DNA of 13,735 bases from Neolecta irregularis DAH-3 (lineage: Eukaryota; Ascomycota; Neolectomycetes; Neolectales; Neolectaceae). Both the position numbers and the translations under genes were made by a program. The notes below the pieces were generated by a model that saw only the letters and a list, made by a program, of their open reading frames with translations, had not been told where the DNA came from and searched no databases. Position 1 is the stretch's first letter. Every line of letters starts with the position of its first letter. The DNA is taken from contig LXFE01000523.1 in the NCBI GenBank assembly GCA_001929475.1, positions 1 through 13,735 of the forward strand, written 5' to 3'. Shown in pieces: positions 1 to 9,397 of the stretch.

Positions 1-211
1 CAAGGAATTGTTCTTGTGTTGGTCTTAATTTATGTTTATTTTCGTGGCTTGTGTGGTGATTTGTCAAACATTGGATGCAACCAACAAAAGTGGAACAAGT
101 TTCCATTTTTAATAGGTGGTGTGGGAGTAATTTTGGTTTGGAAATTTACGTTTGTTTTTGGGCGAGGTGTCGCGTTTAGGGGGGTGTCGCTTAAATCGGT
201 GTTGAGCTTAT

Positions 212-270
212 CCAACCCGCCCAATTACCCAACAGCCCGCCGGAGCACTCTTCAGTGGGCGGGCGGTTGG
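212..270. repeat. GC-rich inverted repeat
   Basis: CCAACCCGCCC at 212-222 and GCCCGCC at 235-241 are both complementary to parts of GGGCGGGCGGTTGG at 257-270, so alternative hairpins can form. GCCCGCC pairs with GGCGGGC (258-264) across a 16-nt loop. The surroundings are AT-richer, so the block stands out in composition. A similar CCCGCC-rich block lies near 12913-12975. Its function is unknown; it may be part of a dispersed non-coding repeat. Confidence 0.5.
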
Positions 271-440
271 CCACACTGGCTGTTGCTTAGACTAGGTCTA
301 TTTTCAGAGGAAATATGCCATATGATGTTTGCTTTCTCGCAAGTTCTTTTCCAAATTCCACTAAACCTTTATGAAAGGAAAATCCGTCACCTTGCCAGAT
401 TGCAGGTCGATGTGCATACTGTTACATGTCTATCATATGA

Positions 441-524
441 TTCACCTACCATCTAGGGAAGGTTTTAGATCTCCGTAAATAGTATCTTCTCCGGAGATCT
501 TTCTTATTGGAGCATGTAGGTGAA
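441..524. repeat. nested inverted repeat (hairpin-like)
   Basis: An outer pair of 9-mers, TTCACCTAC (441-449) and GTAGGTGAA (516-524), encloses an inner pair of 9-mers, AGATCTCCG (467-475) and CGGAGATCT (492-500). All four arms match perfectly by eye, and the two arm pairs are nearly symmetrically spaced (17 and 15 nt between outer and inner arms; 16-nt central loop). This could be a small foldback element, a cruciform, or a structured transcript. No target-site duplication was identified. Confidence 0.55.
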
Positions 525-723
525 GATAATATATCCCTATCGCTATCGTTCGAAAGCTTCCTTATAATTAGGATTGAGATAGATCCGACCCGGCATGATT
601 TGAATAGACTTCACGTAGTCAATTTTTCAAAGGCAGTTCAAATTCATATTTACTGAAATTCTAGAGAAAACATGTAATACAAAGACATCTATGAATGTAT
701 CCCCCTTAGTCGCTTGCCAAATA

Positions 724-1494
724 TCAAAAAGATTCATCATCCAAACTTTGCCGTCGATCAGTCAGTTTTAAATGGTGCAGTAATCTGGGCCTTCTATTCT
801 TTTCTCTATAATCCTGGTCTGCTCGATCTGCAGCAACAACAGCCGAATCAAAATCAGAATACAAAGTTTCACAAAAGCCTTCCAGATGTGTGACACCTTG
901 CAGAAATCTTTCCAAGAGATCATCTTCCGTAACAGCATTCGCAGGACTGAATAGGTTTATTGTATTTCTTAGGTTCCGTAAATCATTTGCAAAGTTTCTG
1001 ACTGTAGAAGTCACTACAATTTTCTTCCACTGGTGCCACAACTCGAATTTGTAATTCCAAGGTTTCCAATAGAGTACGAACTCAGCTTTGAACTGTTCCC
1101 ATGTAGGATCTTCCGATAGATCTCGATAGGTGTGATCGAACCATATCCGTGCGTCTCCATCAAAATAGGTCGAGGCGAAGAGAAGTTTCTCAGATGGAGG
1201 TATTTTCGTCAGATTCAAATAATCGTTCATATTATGCACCCATTCATAAACACAGTTGATATCTCGCTTTCCTGTGTATACACTGGGTTGGCGATAATGG
1301 AAAGTTGGCGGTAGTTTAGGCTCCTCCTCTTGACATGGATTCGCTTTGAAATTCTCTCGAAATTCCTTGAGCTCCATGTTTGTCTTGGCTTGTTCTATCT
1401 TCAAACTCTTGAGTTCATTTAACAACAATATTATAGGCGAGGGTACAGCTGGAAGTCCATGTTGGGGTGGAGGCATGTGTGATGCCTTGGTCAT
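724..1494 (-). CDS. retrotransposon gag-like protein, isolated (Ty3/Gypsy type)
   Basis: This 256-codon frame resembles the Retrotrans_gag domain. A Pro-rich N-terminus is followed by a short charged segment (about residues 24-55). The core runs from YTGKRD (about residue 73) through the capsid-like pattern A..YFDGDARIWFDH and the W-rich segment WEQFKAEFVLYWKPW, then a helical stretch (VRNFANDLRNLRNTIN) and a basic end. No CCHC zinc knuckle follows, and the frame stops at 724 with no protease, reverse transcriptase, RNase H or integrase frame downstream on the same strand within the window. It is therefore either the remnant of a truncated element or a stand-alone gag gene. An overlapping frame at 1415-1642 may be its displaced N-terminus. 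Gag ancestry is fairly sure; whether it is active or domesticated is unknown. Confidence 0.72.
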   Translation of the reverse strand: MTKASHMPPPQHGLPAVPSPIILLLNELKSLKIEQAKTNMELKEFRENFKANPCQEEEPKLPPTFHYRQPSVYTGKRDINCVYEWVHNMNDYLNLTKIPPSEKLLFASTYFDGDARIWFDHTYRDLSEDPTWEQFKAEFVLYWKPWNYKFELWHQWKKIVVTSTVRNFANDLRNLRNTINLFSPANAVTEDDLLERFLQGVTHLEGFCETLYSDFDSAVVAADRADQDYREKNRRPRLLHHLKLTDRRQSLDDESF

Positions 1495-1642
1495 CTTTGG
1501 AACTATGTGTAAAATGGATGGTGACTAGGTTGTTTGGTTCAGGAACATTTTGGGAAACGGGAGCGGAAAGCAGAGCTTTTACACTAGATTGTAGGAGTTT
1601 ACCTAGGCCGGAAAATTCCAAAAAGATAGTGGTGGAACTCAC
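1415..1642 (-). pseudogene. possible displaced N-terminal part of the gag ORF
   Basis: This 75-codon frame overlaps the start of the gag frame by 80 nt in another register. It begins MSSTT and contains the segments LGKLLQSSVKALL and VSQNVPEPNNLVTIHFTH, which read like ordinary protein rather than antisense noise. The last part overlapping gag (after about 1494) is probably the wrong frame. One reading is that a small indel separated an original N-terminus from the gag body; another is a short leader ORF. No domain is recognised. Low certainty. Confidence 0.3.
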
Positions 1643-2447
1643 AAGGAACTAAGACATTTGTATTCTTCGCAGCCTCATGGTGATATAGCTGGACCATAGG
1701 GGAATCTGCGACAATGAAGGAACAAGAACTGTCCTCGCGGAAGTTCTCTTCCGGAAACCTCGTTGTGGCGCATCCGCATGAGGAAGCGTAGGCGCATCCA
1801 ATCGCAGAATCCGACCGCAGAGCCTAATGTAGTCTGAAGATTAATTTACTCTTAAAACACGTCTCATTTGCATGCTTTAGGTAAGCATGGCGGAGATGAA
1901 TACCTAATGGCTTCATTTTATGATCCCAATATCCCGAGAACTGTATGATATTTTTGCACGAAACACCACAGGTAATGATTGCAGCAGTAGCTCCCTGAGT
2001 CTGATCGAGATTTAGAACTATGATTGTTGGTAAAGCGTTAATACCGAAAAGGGAGTTCGTCCTTTTAGGTTTTACGAGATTCTCAGACCATTTTGAAGGC
2101 GCGAAACAAGAGAACCGGGATTCCTCATTTTCAAAGGTTGTTCCGCTCGCTACTTTGTCACAAAAAAGTAGTGAGACAATGCGCGCCTTCCTCTCCTTGT
2201 GCCCGCCATTGATGCCCAACCTTCTGTTGTCCTCTATCATGCCAATCTTCCAATCATCCCTTTATAATTCCTCCATTTCTCTATTCTATCCCACGCTCAA
2301 ATATATTCATATGGAGCCGGGATTTCCCTTGGAAAGACAGAGATAGAAAAATCTTGTAAATACTGAAGATGACATATTCCAAGAAATTCGGGAGTCCCAG
2401 AGGTACCTGGCGTAAATTCGAAGAGTATATATCAAGATATTGTTTAC
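1643..2447. other. intergenic region, mostly featureless
   Basis: This is the stretch between the gag relic and the 3' end of AIP1. It contains a 6-bp perfect hairpin, CGGAAG/CTTCCG (1738-1753), and a short direct repeat GGCGCATCC. One open frame on the minus strand (1824-2240, 138 codons) is discussed in the findings; it lacks a credible start context or full domain and is not called as a gene. The segment nearest 2447 probably includes the AIP1 3' untranslated region. Confidence 0.5.
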
Positions 2448-4467
2448 TTATACCGTTACTTCCCAGATCTTAATGGCATCACCACCAGAGGTGACAATTC
2501 TTGTATTGTCTATCCATCTGACTCCAGTCGCACCACCCTTGTGCGCATTCTTAATCGAAATGTTTTGACTCGGTCTCTCAATTGAATAAACAAAAATGTT
2601 AGTATCTAGACTTGAGGTTGCGGCATGAGATCCAGAACCATTCCATGCAATTCCCGTAATTCTACCGGTATGGTAAACCCATTTTGAAGTATGAACTTTG
2701 TAATCGGGCAACGAATATACTGTGATTCGGCCGCTTGATTCCCCTGCCGCTAAATGTGTCCCAGTTGGTGAATATGATATATATGTGACAGCAGAGCGAT
2801 GGATGGTGAAGGCGAGGTCTTCGGAGGGCATTGTTCCGTTCAAGGTGTATACATGTATCGAATTGTCCTGAGAATAAAAAAGAGAATACGGTGAGTACCT
2901 ATACCGTAGCTCCGACAGCAAACTCCGCCTTCAAAGGATGCGCAGCGACGCTTGATGGTTCAAAGGTAGTTGCAAGATCATGAACGGACTTTCCGCTTTG
3001 TAGAATATGTATTTTTGAATTAGTAATGATAATTGTTATGCCCCCAGCAATTGCTAGACCCCTTGGTTGATCTCCTAAGGGCTGTATTGAAACGCTAAAT
3101 AATGAAAAATAACATTACTCATCATGGATGTACCTTGAACTCTTCGAACTGTAATCCATACTTCGGAAGGTATCATCCATAGCCACGCTATACACAACGG
3201 TTTCATTGCCTTCTACCTGAATAACCTGATTCGTGTGAGCGTTAGAAGCCCTAGCCGAACCAAAGGCAGTATCCCAAAGACAGATTCGACCATCATATGA
3301 CCCCGAGAATATCGTATTAGAATCCTGGGATATTCCGAGAGCAGTTATGGATTTCTGATGACCAGATATATTCCTCGTAGGCTTTGCAGAGCTACGATCA
3401 AGGTAATTGATTGTCCCGTCGTATGAAAGAGATATCATCTGTGATCCTGCAAAGACGTTTCCGACTTGTTGATGAGTCGGAGAAGGAGTCGCTGAGAATG
3501 ACCAAGTTCTAGTATGTTAACCAAAGCAAACATAGGGAGCATGCGTAACAATTCTGTTCGCCGCGATGTCCCACAGTTTTGTAGTATGATCCGCACTCGA
3601 AGTCGCCACAAATTTAGAGGAAGGATCCCAAGAGACAGAAAAAATTGATCCTCTATGACCTTCAGCGCTTCTTAGTTCAGTGATTGTTTCTCCAGTATTT
3701 CCATTGTGCAAAAATACTTTTGCATCGGCACCGACAGTGATGAATGTTTCTCCATCAGGCGAAAATCGGACGTCGTGGACGAAATTACTATGAACAGATA
3801 TAGTAGTATTATACCTGTACGGTACACCATGATAGAACACAATGTTGCGGTCATCAGAGACAGTAGCGGCTCGAAAGGGCCGCTGACGTCGAATAGAGAC
3901 AGCATTGATTACCGCAGAATGACCTTGTATTTCGCCAACTGAATTCCCAGAATCAAATAAGAATGCATGGCCAAGCCTTGCAATTAGAAAAAGCCCAATC
4001 TAGAGGTTGAGAATGCCTCTCTTTCCCATTCCCAACCGCAATCACTCGTTTTGAGTCTTCATCCCAAGAAAGATCGTTTACGCGACCTGAAATAACTTTG
4101 ATTTCATTCTTCAAGATTGATTCTTCCCTTGTGGCATCCCAAATTCTGACAATTCCATTATCATCTGGTTGATTACCAAGTGTTCGAAAGTGGTATAAGT
4201 ACCAGCTGAAGCAACATAATAACCGCTTGGAGAGAACTTTGCAACCGTAGTTGCAGCAACATGTTGTGTATACTGCTTCGAGAATGCGGGATTGTCGATA
4301 TTTCGAAGGAATATCGAACGATTTGAAGCATATGCCAATTGCTCTTGTTTGGGATCGACTGATAAATGAACTGGTTGACCGCGGTGCGTAGTTGGTTGAT
4401 TTGCAAAAATTGACACTGATCGCATTAGATAGAGCAATTCTGTGCTGATACAATTTTTTATAGACAT
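2448..4467 (-). CDS. AIP1: actin-interacting protein 1 (WD40-repeat, Aip1)
   Basis: Aip1 is a cytoplasmic protein that binds cofilin-decorated actin filaments and speeds their disassembly at actin patches. The family folds as two seven-bladed WD40 propellers in about 600 residues; this model gives 597. Exons (minus strand): 4467-4452, 4415-4203, 4164-4017, 3976-3545, 3508-3134, 3094-2905, 2867-2448. Introns are 36, 38, 40, 36, 39 and 37 nt. Exon phases match throughout and the sum is divisible by three. Family landmarks appear across every junction: an N-terminal MSIKN, RGQPVHLSVDPK, FSPSGYYVASAD then NGIVRIWDA, FYHGVPYRYN, ADHTTKLWDI, GHQKSITALG, GRICLWD, and a terminal IKIWEV. The first exon has only 16 nt; intron 1 is a stop-free multiple of three, so its retention would insert 12 residues. 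Introns 3 and 4 require GC-AG borders. No disabling change is seen. Its 3' end faces the gag relic; 243 bp separate its start from the stop of the DUF262 gene. Confidence 0.94.
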
Positions 4468-4710
4468 GGCTTATAATTTAAAATCTGAAGAGAAGTTATA
4501 GGGTTGGTGTTTTGTTATCAGGCATTCACTGCCGTTGTTCAGAGCCATATTAGTCATTCGTAAAAGAATGAATACAGAGTACAAAAACAGGTCAGGATTG
4601 TAGACCCCAACCGCTAAGTTGGCCCTGGTCCTAAAACTTGAATACAAAAATGAAGGAAATAAAATAAAAAACAAAAAATTAGAGAAGTCTGACCCAAAAT
4701 ACGAGTGTCT

Positions 4711-6428
4711 TTATCCACCTCTAAAATCGGCTTGAGGAGCATCAAAAACACGAATCCGTTTTCTTGGTCGAGCGGACTCGTCGGTTTGGTGAGAATAAAG
4801 GGCATGGCTAACAGTACCCTGAGCTTGGGATCGGAAGGACATGAATGTGGGGTTTGAAGCACCTATCGATACAGATTGGCTTTGAATAGCTTGTTTTTTA
4901 GCCTGAGGTGATAAATTTCTGATACAGTTAGAAGTTCCGTTGACTCCTCTGAAAGGGATTGCTCCACGATCATTTTCCATTTCTTCTATAAATGTCCAAA
5001 CATAGTTCCAAATAGTAGTGTTACTTCGCAGATCTGCTGCTTGTCCTCGAATGTAGTGTCGCATAGCTTTGATGTCACTTGCGAGTTCAGAGATTCGTCG
5101 ATTTCGATAAGTATAGAGCATCATCGCAACAGCCATGAATTCAATAGGTGAAAACTTCTTCGATTTGGCGGATACCCATTTATGTGTGAAAACATCAGGG
5201 TAGTCTTTGACAAGCTTGTCATATTTATCAAAAAGCTCCGTGACCATAAGGCGATAAGAGGGTGGGATAGTGCGCTCTTTAGACATCATATCCCGAACTT
5301 TCGTTCCGGTAGTTAGCCATTTAATGGGCTTTGCAAGATCATCTTCCTCGTCCCGACGTCTCATCATCAACAACGCTACTGCAATAAATTGGAAGTCCTT
5401 CTGACGATGAGTATCAAGAACTTTTGAATAGGATCAGTAAATGAATTGAAGAAAACCTACGACTGATGACATGCTTGCAATTCTTCTTGATCTCGTGGAT
5501 TAATTTATGATACGGGGAAGTTGAAGCACTTAGCTTTTCAGCAGGTGTTAAAGGAATACCCATTTGAACCCGTCCGAATAAATCTTCTTCCTGCGACCTA
5601 GATAATCTACGATATTCAACTTCATATTGTAAGTATCTTGTAATGTGAAAAGACATACTGCACAATATATGGTATTGGTCGAACTCTTTACGTATCTTTT
5701 CATCAAGCACATGGCACGCTTTACTGCCAGAAGTATTGACGTAGTACCACTTGCGCTTTCTATGGTCGGTATATGGAATCTATGTTCAAACGTAAGACAA
5801 AAGCGTCAATAAAGAACGCCGGAATGCGTACATCTCCATCCATGAATCTCTAGTGTTAGTCAGAAGCCAAAGGGATTTCGAGCTTTCATACCTTCGCAAC
5901 GTAGTAAGACGTTGTTTACCGTCAACACACACCCGAAATATTTCCGCTTGAGTGAGATCATTGTCACGTACTAGAGCTGAAGTGCTGAAAATCAACGGTG
6001 GGATATCTAAAACGTTACTCCTATTAGCACCGGCAGAATACAGAAATTATTGAATAAAGAGTTAATAAGACCGGCCATTCTTTTTGCTACATTTTTAGCA
6101 TACAAGTATTTGTGGATTTGTCTTACGATCCCAAACAACATCTGCTCATTAGATCAAGCTAAATCTGTCGATATTACCTCGTTGATATTCCGGGTCCAAC
6201 TCAATCTTACTGTCGATCATAAGGTCTTTAAGAACATAAATCACTGCGGTGATAATAGCTCATACCATACAAATGCCGAATTGTCTGATTTGTCGTGAGA
6301 GGTTCAGGAAGAGTTTCCGGAAATTGCAACCCCTCTTCCTCACCAGAATCCCCTTCAGACTCTCTATCTCCATCTCCATCTTGATCTTCTTCTTCATCAT
6401 ATTCTTCCTGTGCTTTTGCAGGCGGCAT
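4711..6428 (-). CDS. DUF262 (GmrSD/ParB-like) domain protein, fungal type
   Basis: Splicing gives 463 codons. Exons (minus): 6428-6266, 6225-6178, 6141-6127, 6086-6042, 6006-5892, 5847-5832, 5779-5659, 5619-5461, 5420-4711. Introns are 40, 36, 40, 35, 44, 52, 39 and 40 nt. Residues 7-33 are very acidic. The DUF262 core starts near residue 50. It holds the family signature PEYQRDVVW (66-74), then GLINSLFNNFYIPPLIF, then DGKQRLT (119-125), corresponding to the DGxQR motif, and later YRRLSRSQEEDLF...GIPLTPAEK. The C-terminal half is helical and ends with a basic RPRKRIR stretch that could be a nuclear localisation signal. In bacteria this fold is the nucleotide-hydrolysing half of GmrSD type IV restriction systems and related defence proteins. 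The fungal paralogues have no established role, so function is not assigned. Each junction restores a conserved motif. Two internal exons are 15 and 16 nt. The gene is divergent from the membrane-protein gene across about 800 bp. Confidence 0.87.
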
Positions 6429-7230
6429 GTGGCGACTTTTAAATGGTCGTTGGGGTGAAGCTCATTTTGAAGCTAACCACCCCAAACAGAGGTATGTTGC
6501 AAGAGGATTATTCAAACATCAAATCCAAGTTGGAAAAACTTACTCGTACTCATTCAGAAAATTTTGAACAAAATCTCTATAAGAAATGGACATGAACCTT
6601 CCTCCTTCATAATACTTGAAAGGGCCACAACCAATCTCTTATCCACTTATCCAGTCCATTAAAATTAATCTCAAAATAAATCTCAAAATAAAGGCTACTC
6701 ACTGCAAAGACCTCTAATGTTGGGGCTGCATGACAGGCCAAATAAGAACAGAAAAAAAGCCTCCTGTTTCTCTAACTAAAAATGTTTGTCTGGCCAGTGT
6801 ATGATTGACATATAACTGGCGAAAAGAACTCGGAATATTCCGAAGGCTACGTATACGAGGGCAGTCTTATCATAAGAAGAGGCAGTTCTATAACCGGCTT
6901 TTTCGAATCAGTAACATCATTCCTGCGGTTCTTCTGTCTCTACATCTGATGTTTGGTGAGCCTTCAGATTTTCCCCTTATCCCTTGAAATTTATGAAGCT
7001 GATAGCATCAGCCGACCAAGGTTCACGTGTTGAGGAAAGGGTGAATGAGGCGTTATTGTTTTCATGCGATGTCTCAACATTCCAATTAATTAAACTTTGT
7101 TTTCAGTATCACTCAGCCCCCTCTATTGACTCCCGACCAAAACAATTCATTCCTTTTCACTCTCACCGTTAGTCCTTCGCTTTGTTGTCTCATACAGTCT
7201 CGTCATTCTTTTGTCTCACCCTCCTTTCAA
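6429..7230. promoter_or_regulatory. divergent intergenic region
   Basis: About 800 bp separate the start codons of the minus-strand DUF262 gene and the plus-strand membrane-protein gene, so both promoters presumably lie here. The visible features are a perfect 12-bp tandem duplication, AATCTCAAAATA, at 6667-6690, and pyrimidine-rich stretches towards 7190-7230 such as are common before fungal start codons. Short open frames at 6805-6987 and 6984-7172 have no recognisable content. No specific transcription-factor site is claimed. Confidence 0.5.
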
Positions 7231-9086
7231 ATGGGTAATTGTCTTGAGACATCGAATTATAATTTTTTACTTATGGTCTAGTTTCCGCACTAGCACGGTC
7301 GCTAATTATCGGAGGAAGTTTAACTGGGAAAATGTTTCTTGGAGCTTCCAATATCCATCAACGTGAAATAGCTTCAGGAATCGCAGCGGCCCATCAATCC
7401 TCTCTAGTTTCTGGAAGTCTTACTACGGCAGCACAGGCTACAGCCTCAACCCAGATTATTCCCGCCCAAATCACGGATACTCAACATTCGGGTTTGAATT
7501 TAGCAGCGGTAATTGGACTTTGTGTGGGTGTATCGCTTGTTGGTCTTGCCTTGATAGGTCTCTTCTGTTACAGGAAACAGCAGCAATCCAGGTTTCGACA
7601 ATTGGTCGGAGCGAGCCCAAACATTGAGAAGAGGCCGCTTAATAAAAGAAGTGACGCAACCTTGTCCCATCGTCGCGAGATATCCACTGATGGGTTTGAT
7701 TTCGGTGGATTAGTTCCGACGGTTCAAGCACCTTCTCGCTTTTCTACCGACGGCAACGAGAAATCCAGTCCATCTCATAATCATATTCCCTTTCCAGAAA
7801 TGCAATATACCAATATGCCCAGAGGACCTTCACCGATACCTAATGTTTCACGAACCGCCACACTAACTCATGATTTCACAGGCCCAGAGAAATCTTCAAC
7901 TCCTCCTTGGCAAAAATCTATCTCCCAAATGGAACCCCCTCAGAATAATGGAAATTCTGTAAGGGGATTACGACAATCGTTTCGCAACTACCCTGCGCCT
8001 ATACACCATCATACATGGAACGATACAGATCCACAACCTTCGCCTACTGACACTTATCCAACCCGTGAAATATATCCTATGAACCACTTTCCACGCGGAG
8101 ATCTTGGACAATATTCACAGCAATTTCACTCAAGCAGCGACTTGCCAAGATCCCAGAGCGCAATGGCAATGAGATCCAATGGACCCCATCAGATACCTGT
8201 TCTTCGATCAGAAAGCGCGCTGGACATTAGATATCATCGACATCAGAAAATCCAACCGAACTTTCCGTTCAGCAATTCATCCCGCCAGCAGCTCGTTGTC
8301 AACCGACAAAGGCCTCTTACACCAGTTGATCGGCGCCCTCTGAATCCAGTAATGTTCAATCGCAATGTAACATCGGTAAGTAAACCACTGTCTCCACCAC
8401 CCAGTCTTCAACCATCACCAGCTCGATCACCGGTCGTTCAATCTCCACACCGTCTTAATACACCACCTTCTCGGGTACTGAAACAAGGAAGAAGAGCAAG
8501 TCCTCCTAGCCCTCTCAGTTTACCACCTGTTCTTCCTTCACACAAGGATGATGATGTGCTCTCTCTACGATATGAAGATTTCGCTTCGCCAGCATCAGAA
8601 ACTTTTGCACTACCTCAAATTTCGCCTACGACATCACCTCCTAAGGTGCCGACTCCAGCCCTTCCACCTTCTGTTTCACTGACGAGATCACCGAGCGTCC
8701 AAAGTGTTGTTAGTACGAGCAGTAGTATTCTTGATCAACCATTGACGACCCAGCAACAATGGCAAAAGCAATCCCATATCCTGAAAGATAAATCGAGATT
8801 AGATATTCCTTCGACACCCGGTCGTACACCAAGTCTTGCTGCCAAAACAGCGTGGGCTGAGAAACGTATGTTGCTCAAAGGTCTACTCGATACGAAGGAC
8901 CAAAAGCCGCCAGTTCCTGCTGTTTCTAAATATGTGCTGTCAGCTTCTTCAACGGGTCGCGCGTCTTACAACAGTCCTACAGAAAGCATGTTTGATATTT
9001 ACGAAAGCGTCGTTTCTACACACAAACAGAATGGTCACGAACCAGCGATCCCCGACAATGAGAAAGAGAATGTTCTTACCCTTTAA
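7231..9086 (+). CDS. single-pass membrane protein with long Ser/Pro-rich tail, function unknown
   Basis: An uninterrupted 584-codon frame runs from ATG 7332 to the stop ending at 9086. A likely better model starts at ATG 7231, with intron 7235-7281 (47 nt, GT-AG, phase 1), adding MVSALARSLIIGGSLTGK and giving 602 residues. In that model a short Ser/Thr/Ala-rich outer segment precedes a transmembrane helix at about 74-98 (LNLAAVIGLCVGVSLVGLAL), then FCYRKQQQSRFRQ, a basic stop-transfer anchor. The rest (about 500 residues) is low-complexity Ser/Pro with PPSLQPSPARSP- and PPSPLSLPP-like SH3-ligand candidates. A more ordered C-terminal part contains KTAWAEKRMLLKGLL and KPPVP, and ends in an acidic ENVLTL. 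The layout resembles fungal surface sensors or polarity anchors, but no family is recognised. The proline-rich tail and the downstream SH3 gene CYK3 are neighbours, which is only suggestive. Confidence 0.75.
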
Positions 9087-9397
9087 ATTTTTAAATATCA
9101 GTTTGATACCTCGGTCTGTAAATATTTCTCACGCTGTAAATTTGTCTATTTTTTCCAAAGTATTGAAAGCTTCTGCTCTGCAAGAATGGTAGACGTCAAT
9201 CGGTGTACTGCTCATGTTACGACTAAAATAGTATAATCTCAAGTACATCCTTTACGCGCGGAGTCTGATTCATTGAACGCGGCAATTTGGTGGAGAGTTT
9301 GTTTACATGTTTTGCTTTAAGTTGTCATCCCAACCTCCGTCCTTCTGCCGGCTTAATCACGGTTAATTGCTTCATTGCCGTCCTGTTACTTCGAAAG
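9087..9397. promoter_or_regulatory. intergenic region upstream of CYK3
   Basis: About 310 bp between the stop of the membrane-protein gene and the CYK3 start. It must hold the 3' end of the first transcript and the CYK3 promoter and leader. It is AT-rich near 9087-9150. The CYK3 frame stays open upstream to 9287, but the residues encoded there do not resemble the protein. No specific motif is supported. Confidence 0.45.

Larger units (their letters stand above)
1..723. other. gene-poor intergenic region with inverted repeats
   Basis: No convincing gene is visible. The open frame at 16-456 has no recognisable domain, and much of it runs through GC-rich repeat DNA. The stretch contains a CCGCCC/GGGCGG inverted repeat near 212-270 and a nested inverted repeat at 441-524, both listed separately. 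It lies 3' of the minus-strand gag ORF, where a complete Ty3/Gypsy element would carry protease and reverse transcriptase. No polymerase-like reading frame is present here. Confidence 0.6.

Noticed and set aside
2020-2346. 108-codon plus-strand frame
   Set aside because: It is antisense to the equally doubtful 1824-2240 frame, with low-complexity hydrophobic ends and no recognisable domain.
2448-4467. AIP1 as a pseudogene broken by frameshifts and stops
   Set aside because: Every break coincides with a 36-40 nt segment having splice-like borders. Removing them restores frame, phase and conserved motifs, with a normal family length of 597 residues.
8836-9192. 118-codon plus-strand frame overlapping the membrane-protein gene
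   Set aside because: It is a shifted-register shadow of the 3' end of the membrane-protein gene, Cys-rich and without family features.
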